Part shown: in pieces, positions 26,957 through 35,720 of the stretch
Layout of the letters: the number at the start of each line of letters is the position of its first letter
How positions within the stretch are numbered: position 1 is the first letter of the stretch
DNA from: Geodermatophilus sabuli
GTDB taxonomy: Bacteria; Actinomycetota; Actinomycetes; Mycobacteriales; Geodermatophilaceae
Length of the DNA stretch: 64,000 bases
NCBI RefSeq assembly: GCF_900215145.1
Contig: NZ_OBDO01000004.1
Coordinates: 310,001 to 374,000 of the forward strand
Direction: 5' to 3'
Position numbers and translations under genes: made by a program
The notes under the pieces: model-generated
Databases searched by the model: none
Told to the model about the DNA's origin: nothing
Seen by the model: the letters and a program-made list of their open reading frames with translations, nothing else

Positions 26957-27364
26957 GCGCCTCCCCTGACGTCCGGGCGGTCGGTTCGTGAGGTCGCAGA
27001 CGTGTGCGGAAGCACCGTGTCCCCCCTCGGACACTCTCGCGCCCCAGTGCTCCTGCAGGTCAGGAGCCCGGGGCGTCTGCATGACGAGGCCACCCCGACC
27101 CCCAGCCGACGGCAGCGGGTCCGCAGCCGTTCGCCGGAGCCCACAGGCGCAGGCAAGCCGCATGCGCAGCGACGGCGAACCGCCCCGGACAGGGTGCAAT
27201 GGAGGTCGAGATGGTGGTCGACAATCGCCGTCTCGACCACTGCGGACGGTCCTGAACGCACCACCACGGTGGCGCGCCGAACCCCGGGAGGGCCCGTGCC
27301 CGTCGTCGCACCACCGTCGCAGGACGCGCTGGCAGTCCGCTCCGGATCCTCGGACCGGTGCCCT
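26957..27364. other. Convergent intergenic region with repeat copy C
   Basis: About 410 bases lie between two convergent genes. Repeat copy C (27002-27083) is its only recognised feature; the rest, 27090-27364, shows no gene. Confidence 0.5.
27002..27083 (+). repeat. Dispersed two-hairpin repeat, copy C
   Basis: GTGTGCG lead, hairpin 1 GTGTCC-CCCCTC-GGACAC at 27017-27034 (6-bp stem), hairpin 2 at 27040-27075 with outer CGCCCC/GGGGCG and inner GCTCC/GGAGC around loop TGCAGGTCA. It sits 46 bases past the isochorismatase-family stop, between convergent genes. Confidence 0.8.
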
Positions 27365-28528
27365 TCACTCGTAGTAGAGCTTCTGGGGCCCTGGGTACAC
27401 CCAGGACAGCGCGTCGCGCAGCCGGTCCCGCCAGTTCTCCCACGAATGGCCATCCCGGGCCTCCGTGTAGCGGACCTGCATGCCGGCGTTCTCGAACACG
27501 TGCACCATCGACCGGTTCGGCACGATCAGCTGCTCGTAGACGCCGCACGACATGAACACGCGGTCGGCGACGCAGCGCGGCTTGGCCCGGAACCGGTTCA
27601 CGAACTTCACCACCGGGTCGAAGGCCGGCCCGCCGCCGTGGTCGGTGCCGATGTCGGTGAACACGAACGACCCCGACATGAGCACCAGCGACCCGTACGT
27701 GTCCGGTGAGCGGTAGGCCGCCGACAGCGCAGCGACCCCGCCGAACGACGAGCCCAGGAGGCACCGGCCCGCCCGCTGCCCGACGAGAGGGAGCGACGAC
27801 TCCAGTTCCGGCAGCAGCTCCTGGGTGAGGAACCGGGAGTGGGCCGTGGAGTTCGCGTACTCGTCCAGGCGCTCGCCGGGGTGGGTGAAGGCGACCACGG
27901 TCTCCGCGACGTCCAGCCGGTGGATCAGGTTGTCCAGGACGGTCTTCATCGAGGCGTACTGCAGGAAGTCCCCGCCGTCGTGCACCACCAGCAGCGGATA
28001 GGACGCCGTCGGCCGGAACCGGGCCGGCAGGTACACCGTGACGTGCGCGTCGCGACCGAGCGCGCGGCTGCGCAGCACGAGCTCCTTGAGCTCGCCGGGG
28101 CGCGCCTCGGGATCCGGAAGCACCCAGTCCGGCGTCTCGTAGCCCGCTGCGAAGCAGACCGACGACGAGCCCATGGGGCTGTGCGACCGCTTCTCGTTGA
28201 GCGGGTCGTTGAAGCGCTCGTAGTGGTCGCCACGCCGGATCTCGATCTGGTACTCGACCCGCGAGCCCTCCGGCAGCTCGAGCACCAGCTGCCACAGGTC
28301 GGTGCCGCGCAGGCGGCGCAGCGGGATCCGGTCGGGCAGCCCGACGATCCGCTGGCAGACCCACGCCTCGTCGGCCTCGCCGCGCCACAGGAAGGTGCAC
28401 TGGTCCCCCTCGACCACCGGGACCTCGTGCCGGCCGAGGAACCGGTCGACCGCCTCGGCGTCGAGGGGCTTCGCCGACTTGAGCCGGTTGATGGCCAGGC
28501 GCCCGCTCCCCGTCCGCGCCGCCGTCAT
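27365..28528 (-). CDS. Esterase, Fes/PF00756-like with N-terminal domain
   Basis: The 387-aa protein has an N-terminal immunoglobulin-like region (about 35-140; CTFLWRGEADEAWVC, YERFNDPLNEKRSH) as in enterochelin esterases, then an alpha/beta hydrolase: LLVVHDGGDFL near 195, nucleophile elbow LLGSSFGGVAAL near 270, and a late histidine in ARDGHSWENWRDRL near 365. Fes-type enzymes open ester or lactone bonds of peptide-like compounds. It overlaps the upstream S51 stop by ATGA. It is the last gene of the operon ATP-grasp 1, S51 hydrolase, esterase. Confidence 0.86.
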   Translation of the reverse strand: MTAARTGSGRLAINRLKSAKPLDAEAVDRFLGRHEVPVVEGDQCTFLWRGEADEAWVCQRIVGLPDRIPLRRLRGTDLWQLVLELPEGSRVEYQIEIRRGDHYERFNDPLNEKRSHSPMGSSSVCFAAGYETPDWVLPDPEARPGELKELVLRSRALGRDAHVTVYLPARFRPTASYPLLVVHDGGDFLQYASMKTVLDNLIHRLDVAETVVAFTHPGERLDEYANSTAHSRFLTQELLPELESSLPLVGQRAGRCLLGSSFGGVAALSAAYRSPDTYGSLVLMSGSFVFTDIGTDHGGGPAFDPVVKFVNRFRAKPRCVADRVFMSCGVYEQLIVPNRSMVHVFENAGMQVRYTEARDGHSWENWRDRLRDALSWVYPGPQKLYYE

Positions 28529-29451
28529 GCCGCCGCCCCCTCGGTGATCCGCCCGTCGTCCCCGACCAGCCGGACATCCGGTGGCAGGGCGCCGCCGGGG
28601 CCGAGGTCGAGCCGGACGCCGTCGTCCAGGACCAGGCAGGACGCCGGCGCGAACCGGCGGGCGAGCACCGACATCCGGGGGAGGTCGTCGGTCCGGAGCC
28701 GCCGCCGCGCGTGCGGCAGCACGACCGCCCCGGGGACGACGCCGAGGCCCGCATCGAAGACCTCGGTCAACGAGGCGCCCTGCGCCGCCCGGTCGTGGAA
28801 GAGCACCACCCGCGGCGCCAGCGCCATCGCCCCGGCCGACCACGCGACCAGCCGCGGCGGCAGGTGCGGCGAGAGGTGGAACAGGTGGAGGACGCGGAGC
28901 AGGTCACCGACGTGCCCACCGGCGACGACGAGGCACTCCGCCGTCGCCAGGAGCCCGCGGACCTCCTCGCGGTGCCCGGCGATCGGACCCCGCTCCTCCG
29001 GCCGCCACCTCGCGTAGAAGGCGCCGTGCAGCTCCTGCACCCGGGCCACGTGCGTCGCGTCGAGCAGCCGCACCGCCGCGAGCGCGTCCTCCAGCGCCAT
29101 GGCCTGGGTGTTCGCGTGCCCGTCCGGCCGGGCGGCCACCGCGGACACCGCCTGCAGGGCGTGGTCCAGCCGGATCAGGTAGAGCTGCTGCAGCTCGTCG
29201 AGCACGAGCCGGTGTTCGCGCTCGGCCGCGGCGTACTCCGGGTCGGCCCGCAGCACGTCCATCCAGCGGGCGAACAACCGCAGGTTCGTCGCCTCCCCAC
29301 CGGCCAGCGCGAGGATCTCGGCGTCGTCGGACTCCCGCTCCTGCCAGCCGGCGTTGACGACGGCCACCGGGCCACCGACACCCAGGGAGGACAGCACCCG
29401 ATCCAGGGTCGGCCGCCGCTGCGGGCCGAGCAGCGTGATCGAAGGGGTCAC
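28525..29451 (-). CDS. S51 (cyanophycinase/peptidase E-like) hydrolase
   Basis: The 308-aa protein has a class I amidotransferase-like fold with a serine elbow: AGGHVGDLL near 190, LVAWSAGAMALAPRVVLFHD near 220-240 (nucleophilic Ser in WSAGAM) and FDAGLGVVPGAVVLPHA with a histidine near 265. This matches peptidase S51, whose members cleave Asp-dipeptides or the storage polymer cyanophycin. A long inserted helical region (about 60-180) is unusual compared with PepE at about 230 residues. GTG 29451 starts 5 bases after the upstream ATP-grasp stop. It probably hydrolyses the product of the neighbouring ligases. Confidence 0.8.
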   Translation of the reverse strand: MTPSITLLGPQRRPTLDRVLSSLGVGGPVAVVNAGWQERESDDAEILALAGGEATNLRLFARWMDVLRADPEYAAAEREHRLVLDELQQLYLIRLDHALQAVSAVAARPDGHANTQAMALEDALAAVRLLDATHVARVQELHGAFYARWRPEERGPIAGHREEVRGLLATAECLVVAGGHVGDLLRVLHLFHLSPHLPPRLVAWSAGAMALAPRVVLFHDRAAQGASLTEVFDAGLGVVPGAVVLPHARRRLRTDDLPRMSVLARRFAPASCLVLDDGVRLDLGPGGALPPDVRLVGDDGRITEGAAA

Positions 29452-29456
29452 GGGCT

Positions 29457-30680
29457 TCAGCGGGCGTAGACGTGCACGGTGCGCCCGACGTCGTCGAGCA
29501 TCCCGCGCAGCGTGTCGAAGTCGGGGTGCCGCATGCGCACGTACGCGTTGGCCATGTAGCCGGCGGTCTCGGGCTGGGTCGGCGTCCCGGGCGGCGGCAG
29601 GTGCGCGTCCAGCACCCACTGCCCGTGCCGGGCCTGGATGTCGTCGACGCCCGAGTAGCCGGAGATGGTGCCGTCCCGCTCCGGCCGCAGGGCCACGATG
29701 CCGGCCGAGTACTGCCGCGACGGCTGCCCCCAGACCTGCCCGTGGACGATCGAGTCGGCCCACTGGCGGTAGATGTCGAGATCGTTGGCGGCCGAGTAGA
29801 GGTCCCAGGCGCCCACACCGGGCGGCCGGCAGCCGATCTCGCTGAACTTCAGCCCCTTCGGCCCGAAGAACCACTCCATGTGCGTGGCGCTGGTGCCGAT
29901 CCCGAGCGCCTCGTTGACCCGTCGCCCCAGGTCACGCAGCTCCTGGTAGTCGGCCACGGCGTCGATCCGGTTGGTCGCCACGAACTGCGGCGAGATCCAG
30001 CGGGTGCGCATCGCCTCGAGCACGTTCGGGAAGTAGTGCGACACGAAGTCCAGCGCCGGGACGCCGTCGACCGAGAGGGTGTCGTAGAAGCCCTCGTGCC
30101 CCTCGATGAACTCCTCGACGGCGATCGAGTCCACGTGCTGGCCGCCGAACACCGCCAGCGCCGCGTCCAGCCCGCCGTCGTCGTCGACCCGTGTGGTGTC
30201 GAGCGCGCCGGCGCCGGACCGCGGCTTGAGGATCAGCGGGTAGCCGACCTCGCGCGCGAAGGACCTCACCTCCTCGGCGTTGGACGCCGCGGTCGACGCC
30301 GCCGTCGGCACGCCGGCGTCCCGCAGCACCTGCTTCATCGACGGCTTGTCCCGGCACAGCCACGCCGTCCGCACCGACGTCCCGGGGATGCTGCAGTTCT
30401 CCCGCACCTGCGCGGCGGCCAAGGTGTGCGACTCGATGGTGGCCTCGAGCCGGTCGACCCAGACCTTGTCCTGGATCCACCGGACGGCGTCGGTCAGCGC
30501 GCCGGCGTCGGTGACGTTCGGGACGTGGTGGTAGTGCACCATCCACGAGCGCAGCTCGTCGTCCAGCCACTCCCCCGGGCGGTCGCCGACGCCGTAGACC
30601 GACGCCCCCACCTCGGCCAGCGCGCGCACGAAGTGGCGTTGCGTCGGCGGAAAGGCCGGATCGACGAAGACCACGTTCAT
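29457..30680 (-). CDS. ATP-grasp ligase 1 of locus B
   Basis: The 407-aa protein has a pre-ATP-grasp domain (MNVVFVDPAFPPTQRHFVRA), the ATP-binding lysine in GYPLILKPRSGAG near 146-158, a family segment HMEWFFGPKG near 290 and the metal-binding Glu in FSEIGCRPPG near 303. ATP-grasp enzymes form acyl-phosphates and then amides. HMEW(F/Y) and (S/G)E(I/V)(G/A)xRPPG are shared with the proteins at 30868 and 32120, so the three are paralogues. It is the first gene of a leftward operon; its start faces the 32-bp tandem repeats. Confidence 0.87.
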   Translation of the reverse strand: MNVVFVDPAFPPTQRHFVRALAEVGASVYGVGDRPGEWLDDELRSWMVHYHHVPNVTDAGALTDAVRWIQDKVWVDRLEATIESHTLAAAQVRENCSIPGTSVRTAWLCRDKPSMKQVLRDAGVPTAASTAASNAEEVRSFAREVGYPLILKPRSGAGALDTTRVDDDGGLDAALAVFGGQHVDSIAVEEFIEGHEGFYDTLSVDGVPALDFVSHYFPNVLEAMRTRWISPQFVATNRIDAVADYQELRDLGRRVNEALGIGTSATHMEWFFGPKGLKFSEIGCRPPGVGAWDLYSAANDLDIYRQWADSIVHGQVWGQPSRQYSAGIVALRPERDGTISGYSGVDDIQARHGQWVLDAHLPPPGTPTQPETAGYMANAYVRMRHPDFDTLRGMLDDVGRTVHVYAR

Positions 30681-30701
30681 GCCGGGGATGCTAGGAGCGC
30701 C

Positions 30702-30797
30702 GTGCCCGTCCCGCCCCTCGCACGCTCGGGGCGGTGCCCTTCCCGCCCCTCGCACGCTCGGGGCGGTGCCCGTCCCGCCCCTCGCACGCTCGGGGCG
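30702..30797. repeat. Three tandem 32-bp units, each with an inverted repeat
   Basis: Units at 30702-30733, 30734-30765 and 30766-30797 are nearly identical (one position differs in unit 2), and a fourth begins at 30798 but diverges after GTGCCC. Each contains CCGCCCC and GGGGCGG arms around the loop TCGCACGCTC. They lie in the 187-base region between two divergently transcribed ATP-grasp genes. Confidence 0.85.
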
Positions 30798-30867
30798 GTG
30801 CCCTGGGGGGACCCCGCCCCCTCCCACTGAACTGCCAGGTCGGCCCCTCCGGGCGTAGCGTCCGCTC

Positions 30868-32094
30868 ATGGTCGTCGCCGCGTTCGTCGCGCCGTACCTG
30901 CTGGAAGCCACGGCGCGATTCGTCCGGGTCGCCGCGGAGCTGCCGGGTGTCCGGATCGGCCTGGTGACCTGCGAGCCCGTGGACCGGATCCCCCCGGACC
31001 TGCGCGAGCGGCTGGCGGCGCACTGGCGGGTCGACGACGCGCTCGACCCGCGCCAGCTGGCCTGGGCGGTGTCCGGTCTCTCGGGGCAGCTGGGCCGGGT
31101 CGAGCGGCTGGTCGGTGCCCTGGAGCAGCTGCAGGTACCGCTCGCACAGGTCCGGGAGTCGCTCGGCATCGAGGGCATGGACGTGCGGACCGCGATCAAC
31201 GTGCGCGACAAGTCGCGGATGAAGGAGACGCTGCAGGCGGCTGGGATCCCGTGCGCGCGGCACGCGCTCGTGCGCAGCGCCGGGCAGGCCACGGCGTTCG
31301 CCGACCAGGTCGGCTTCCCGCTGGTCGCCAAGCCGCCGGCGGGCGCCGGTGCGCAGTCGACGTTCCGGCTGGACGACGGCGACATGCTCCGGGGCTGGCT
31401 CGCCGCCGTGCCGCTGGGCGAGGACTCCCCCGCACTGGTCGAGGAGTTCCTCACCGGCGAGGAGCACACCTTCGACAGCGTCACCCTCGGCGGGGCGACG
31501 GTCTGGTCGTCGATCGCGGACTACCGCCCGCCGCCGCTGGAGGTCCTGCGCAACCCGTGGATCCAGTGGACGGTCCTGCTGCCCCGCGACATCACCGGCC
31601 CGCGGTACGAGGGCATCCACCGGTGGGGGCCGGAAGCGCTCAAGGCGCTCGGAGTCACCGACGCGCTCACCCACATGGAGTGGTTCGCCCGGCCCGACGG
31701 CTCGGTGGCCGTCTCGGAGGTGGCCGCCCGGCCGCCCGGGGCGCAGTTGACCTCGATGCACGGATACGCACACGACTTCGACCTCTACCGCGCGTGGGCC
31801 GAGCTGGTGATCCTCGGCCGGTTCGACGCGCCCGAGCGCCGGTTCGCGTCCGGAACCGCCTACCTGCGCGGCATGGGGCACGGGCGGGTGCGCGCGGTGC
31901 ACGGCATCGAGGCGGTTCAGCAGCAGATCGGGCACCTGGTGGTGGAGGCGCGGCTGCCGCAGCCGGGACAGCCCGCCGCCACCGACTACCTGGGCGAGGG
32001 GTACGCGATGGTGCGCGACCCCGACACCGCGGTGGTCGAGGACGCGCTGCACCGGCTCGTCGACGGCATCCGCGTGGAGCTCGCCGAGGCCTGA
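30868..32094 (+). CDS. ATP-grasp ligase 2 of locus B
   Basis: The 408-aa paralogue of ligases 1 and 3 has the ATP-binding lysine in GFPLVAKPPAGAG near 150-162, VEEFLTGEEHTFDSV near 190, HMEWFARPDG near 270 and the metal-binding Glu in VSEVAARPPG near 283. The N-terminal 100 residues differ most from the other two, which suggests a different carboxylate substrate. It heads a rightward two-gene operon with ligase 3, 25 bases downstream. There is no strong ribosome binding site at the ATG. Confidence 0.87.
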   Translation: MVVAAFVAPYLLEATARFVRVAAELPGVRIGLVTCEPVDRIPPDLRERLAAHWRVDDALDPRQLAWAVSGLSGQLGRVERLVGALEQLQVPLAQVRESLGIEGMDVRTAINVRDKSRMKETLQAAGIPCARHALVRSAGQATAFADQVGFPLVAKPPAGAGAQSTFRLDDGDMLRGWLAAVPLGEDSPALVEEFLTGEEHTFDSVTLGGATVWSSIADYRPPPLEVLRNPWIQWTVLLPRDITGPRYEGIHRWGPEALKALGVTDALTHMEWFARPDGSVAVSEVAARPPGAQLTSMHGYAHDFDLYRAWAELVILGRFDAPERRFASGTAYLRGMGHGRVRAVHGIEAVQQQIGHLVVEARLPQPGQPAATDYLGEGYAMVRDPDTAVVEDALHRLVDGIRVELAEA

Positions 32095-32119
32095 CCATCC
32101 CCCAGCACCGGAGGTCGGA

Positions 32120-33331
32120 ATGAACGTCGTCATGCTCTCCCCCGGCTACCCGGCCGAGATGGCGTACTTCACCCGGGCGCTGGCCGGGACCGGCGCCCGG
32201 GTGATCGGGGTCGGCGACCAGCCGACGCACGCGCTGCCCGAGGCCGCCCGCTCGGCGCTCGCGCACTACGAGCACGTCAACCTCGCCGACGAGGGCGCGG
32301 TGCTCGACGGGCTGCGCGGGCTGTCCCGGCACGCCGCGCTCGACCAGGTGGAGTGCCTCTGGGAGCCCTACATGATCCTGGCGGCCCGGATCCGGGAGAC
32401 GTTCGGACTGCCCGGCCTCTCCGTCGAGCAGACGCTGCCGTTCCGCGACAAGGAGACGATGAAACGCACGCTCGACGCCGCGGGGATCCGCACCCCGTGG
32501 CACGTCAGCGCGCGCTCCGTGGCCGAGGTCTGGGCGGCCGCGGAGAAGGTCGGCTACCCGCTCATCGTCAAGCCGATCGCCGGGGCCGGCTCGGCCGACA
32601 CCTACCGGGTCGACTCCGACGAGGAACTCGGCGCGGTGCTCCCCCAGCTGCGGCACGTGCCCGAGGTCAGCGTCGAGGAGTTCGTCGACGGCGAGGAGTT
32701 CACCTTCGACACCATCTGCGCCGGCGGGCAGATCCTGTTCGAGCACGTGCTCTGGTACCGGCCCCGGCCGCTGCAGATGCGCATGCACGAGTGGATCAGC
32801 CCGGTGTCGATCTCGTTGCGCGACCTGTCCGTGCCGCACCTGGCCGGCGGTCGGCGGATGGGCGAGGCGGTGCTGGCCGCGCTCGGGTTCCGCTCGGGCT
32901 TCACGCACATGGAGTGGTACCTCAAGGGAGACGGCGAGGCCGTGTTCGGCGAGATCGGGGCCCGCCCGCCCGGCGCCCGCGTGGTCGACGTCATGAACTT
33001 CGCCACGGACGGCGACACCTACGCCGGCTGGGCGCAGGCCGTCGTCCACGGGTCCATGCAGCCGCTGGAGCGGAGGTACAACGCGGGGGCGATCTTCAAG
33101 CGGGCCCGCGGCGAGGGCCGGATCACCCACTCGGAGGGCCTCGACGCGCTGATGGGCCGGTACGGCGAGCACGTCGCGCTGCTCGACCTGCTCCCGGTCG
33201 GGGCGCCGCGCCGCGACTGGCGCTCGACGGTCACCGGCGACGGCATGGTCGTCGTCCGGCATCCCGAGCTGCAGCAGGTCATCGAGATGACCGAGGCGTT
33301 CGCCGGCGACTTCCAGATGTTCGCGAGCTGA
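32120..33331 (+). CDS. ATP-grasp ligase 3 of locus B
   Basis: The 403-aa protein has the N-terminus MNVVMLSPGYPAEMAYFTRA (very like ligase 1), the ATP lysine in GYPLIVKPIAGAG near 150, SVEEFVDGEEFTFDTI near 190, HMEWYLKGDG near 275 and FGEIGARPPG near 288. GGAGGTCG lies before the ATG. It ends 6 bases before the stop of the convergent esterase gene. Confidence 0.88.
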   Translation: MNVVMLSPGYPAEMAYFTRALAGTGARVIGVGDQPTHALPEAARSALAHYEHVNLADEGAVLDGLRGLSRHAALDQVECLWEPYMILAARIRETFGLPGLSVEQTLPFRDKETMKRTLDAAGIRTPWHVSARSVAEVWAAAEKVGYPLIVKPIAGAGSADTYRVDSDEELGAVLPQLRHVPEVSVEEFVDGEEFTFDTICAGGQILFEHVLWYRPRPLQMRMHEWISPVSISLRDLSVPHLAGGRRMGEAVLAALGFRSGFTHMEWYLKGDGEAVFGEIGARPPGARVVDVMNFATDGDTYAGWAQAVVHGSMQPLERRYNAGAIFKRARGEGRITHSEGLDALMGRYGEHVALLDLLPVGAPRRDWRSTVTGDGMVVVRHPELQQVIEMTEAFAGDFQMFAS

Positions 33332-33337
33332 AACCGG

Positions 33338-34063
33338 TCAGCAGAGCTCGTCGAGGTACTGCGGCAGCATCCGCCGCCAGGTCGGCCACTCGTGCGGCCA
33401 CTCCTCGCCCCACGCGTCGACCCGGTTCGGCACGCCCTTGCGGCCGAGCACGTCGCCGGCGTCCCACGAGGAGCCGACGTCCTCCCACGCCCCCTGGCCG
33501 GAGGCGAGGATCGCGAACCGGGTGCGCAGCACGTCGAGCTGCTCGCCGTCCATCCCGGGCAGGAAGTCCAGCGGCGAGGCGTGGAACAGGTCCTGCGAGT
33601 ACTGGCCGTCGAAGAACCGCTGGATCCGGTAGGTGCCGCTCATGCCCACGGCGGCGCCGAACACGTCGGGGAACCGGCAGAGCACCGCGAGCGCGTTGAA
33701 CGCCCCGATCGAGGCGCCCGCCGCCACGATCGGCGTCTCGGCCCCGCCCAGGTCGGTCCGGATCGCCGGGACCACCTCGTGCCGGACGCAGTGGTGGAAC
33801 TGGTTGAACAGCCACATCCGGTACTCGGGCGAGCCGGTCTTCGCCACCATCGCCCGGCCGGCGACGCTGTCGCACGAGTAGACCTTGATCCGCCCCGCCT
33901 CGATCATCGGCCAGCAGGCGCCGATCACCCCGTTGCGCTCGATCTCCTCGGCGTCCCCGCCCGCCGTCGGGAAGACCAGCACCGGGGTGCCGTAGTGCCC
34001 CCACCGGACCAGACCGATCGGCTGCTCCAGGCGCTCGGAGTACCAGCTGTCGGTCACCTTCAC
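33338..34063 (-). CDS. Esterase family protein (PF00756-like), second copy
   Basis: The 241-aa alpha/beta hydrolase has VLVFPTAGGDAEE near 31-43, nucleophile elbow AAGASIGAFNAL near 120, and a late segment GEEWPHEWPTWRRMLPQYL with histidine near 222. It lacks the N-terminal domain of the esterase at 27365. GTG 34063 is chosen because GGGTGG precedes it; 45 further upstream codons are basic and not conserved. It is divergent from the GCS2 gene (110 bases apart). The ester or amide substrate is unknown. Confidence 0.83.
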   Translation of the reverse strand: MKVTDSWYSERLEQPIGLVRWGHYGTPVLVFPTAGGDAEEIERNGVIGACWPMIEAGRIKVYSCDSVAGRAMVAKTGSPEYRMWLFNQFHHCVRHEVVPAIRTDLGGAETPIVAAGASIGAFNALAVLCRFPDVFGAAVGMSGTYRIQRFFDGQYSQDLFHASPLDFLPGMDGEQLDVLRTRFAILASGQGAWEDVGSSWDAGDVLGRKGVPNRVDAWGEEWPHEWPTWRRMLPQYLDELC

Positions 34064-34172
34064 GTCGTCCACCCTGGCACGGACGTCGCGGGGCGGCAGC
34101 CCGGCTGGGCTGCCGACCGGCCTGTTCCGTGCGAACCTGACCGCACCGGCCCGGTCACTGGAGGCGATCACC

Positions 34173-35651
34173 GTGGGCCAAGAGGTCGAGGCACGCACCT
34201 TCTCCCGTGATGACCGTCAGCGCTACCGGGAAAAGCTCCGGCGCTGCCTGGACGTGTTCGGCCGGATGCTCAACGAGTCGAGGTTCGACTTCGAGCGGCC
34301 GCTCACCGGCACGGAGATCGAGTTCAACCTGGTCGACGAGCTACAGGACCCGTCCATGCGCAATCAGGAGGTCCTGGCCGCCATCGCGGACGAGGTCTTC
34401 CAGGCGGAGATGGGGCAGTTCAACATCGAGATCAACGTGCGCCCCACCACGCTGGCCGGTGCGGCGGCCGCCGACCTGGAGGAGGAGCTGCGCGCGAGTC
34501 TGAACGAGGCCGAGGAGCGCGCGCGAGGGATCGGCGCGCACATCGTGATGGTGGGCACCCTGCCGACGCTGATGCCCCAGCACGTCACCGGGGCGGCGAT
34601 CACCACGCACCCGCGCTACGCGCTGATCAACGAACAGATCTTCGCGGCTCGTGGCGAAGACCTGCACATCGCGATCGACGGTCCGGAACGGCTGGACACC
34701 CATGCCGACACGATCGCCCCGGAGGCGGCCTGCACCAGCACCCAGTTCCACCTGCAGGTCAGTCCGCAGGACTACGCGGGGCACTGGAACGCGGCGCAGT
34801 GCATCGCCGGCGTCCAGGTGGCGTTGGGGGCGAACTCGCCGTTCCTGTTCGGCAAGGAGCTGTGGCGGGAGACCCGGATCCCGCTGTTCGAGCAGGCCAC
34901 CGACACCCGGCCGCAGGAGCTCAAGGAACAGGGCGTCCGGCCCCGGGTCTGGTTCGGCGAGCGCTTCATCACCTCGGTGTTCGACCACTTCGAGGAGAAC
35001 GTCCGCTACTTCCCCGCCCTGCTGCCGGTCTGCGACGAGGAGGACCCGGTGGCCGTGCTGGACCGCGGCGACGTCCCCCGGCTCGGCGAGCTGCGGATGC
35101 ACAACGGGACCATCTACCGCTGGAACCGCCCGGTGTACGACATCCACGACGGCAAGCCGCACCTGCGGATCGAGAACCGGGTGCTGCCCGCCGGGCCGAG
35201 CATCGTCGACGTGTTCGCCAACGGCGCCTTCTACTACGGGCTGCTGCGCACGCTGGCCACCCAGGACCGGCCGGTGTGGTCGCAGATGTCGTTCGCCACC
35301 GCGGAGGACAACTTCACGGAGGGCGCCCGGCACGGCATCCACGCCCAGCTGTACTGGCCGGGCCTGGGCACGGTGCCGGTCACCGAGCTGGTGCTGCGGC
35401 GGCTGCTGCCGATGGCCCAGCAGGGCCTGGCCGAGTGGGGCGTGGACACCGCGGTCAGCGACCGGCTGCTGGGCGCCATCGAGCGCCGCTGCACCGCCTA
35501 CCGCAACGGCGCGGAGTGGCAGGCCGAGACGTTCCACCGGATCGACGAGCAGCAGCAGCCACTGGACCGCCGTGACGCGCTGCGGGAGATGCTGCGCCGC
35601 TACAGCGAGCACATGCACGCCAACGTCCCGGTCGCCGACTGGCCCACCTGA
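34173..35651 (+). CDS. GCS2-family carboxylate-amine ligase
   Basis: The 492-aa protein belongs to the glutamate-cysteine ligase 2 family: LTGTEIEFNLVDE near 44-56, QFNIEINVRPTTLAG near 82-96, TSTQFHLQVSP near 190, NSPFLFGKELW near 220 and IENRVLPAGPSIVDV near 330. These enzymes join the carboxylate of glutamate, or a similar acid, to an amine. It is longer than and clearly distinct from the GCS2 domain of the 17732 fusion. The GTG start has GGAGG 9 bases upstream. It is monocistronic and ends at a bidirectional terminator. Confidence 0.87.
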   Translation: MGQEVEARTFSRDDRQRYREKLRRCLDVFGRMLNESRFDFERPLTGTEIEFNLVDELQDPSMRNQEVLAAIADEVFQAEMGQFNIEINVRPTTLAGAAAADLEEELRASLNEAEERARGIGAHIVMVGTLPTLMPQHVTGAAITTHPRYALINEQIFAARGEDLHIAIDGPERLDTHADTIAPEAACTSTQFHLQVSPQDYAGHWNAAQCIAGVQVALGANSPFLFGKELWRETRIPLFEQATDTRPQELKEQGVRPRVWFGERFITSVFDHFEENVRYFPALLPVCDEEDPVAVLDRGDVPRLGELRMHNGTIYRWNRPVYDIHDGKPHLRIENRVLPAGPSIVDVFANGAFYYGLLRTLATQDRPVWSQMSFATAEDNFTEGARHGIHAQLYWPGLGTVPVTELVLRRLLPMAQQGLAEWGVDTAVSDRLLGAIERRCTAYRNGAEWQAETFHRIDEQQQPLDRRDALREMLRRYSEHMHANVPVADWPT

Positions 35652-35662
35652 GGGCATGGAAC

Positions 35663-35718
35663 GGCCCCTCTGCAGGGGCCCGCCCCGAGCCTGCGAGCGG
35701 TGGGGGGCAGAGGGGTCC
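35663..35718. terminator. Bidirectional terminator hairpin
   Basis: GGCCCCT (35663-35669) pairs with AGGGGCC (35674-35680) around CTGC; alternatively GGCCCCTCTGC pairs with GCAGAGGGGTCC ending at 35718, leaving one bulge. It lies between the convergent stops of the GCS2 gene and ATP-grasp 4. Confidence 0.75.
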
Positions 35719-35720
35719 TC

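Noticed and set aside
30702-30797. Possible CRISPR array (32-bp repeating unit).
   Set aside because: The units are head-to-tail without spacers and only three copies exist.
34173-35651. EgtA (ergothioneine gamma-glutamylcysteine synthetase), given an EgtC-like protein at 22888.
   Set aside because: No EgtB, EgtD or EgtE genes are present, and the GCS2 protein is of the YbdK-like branch by its motifs.
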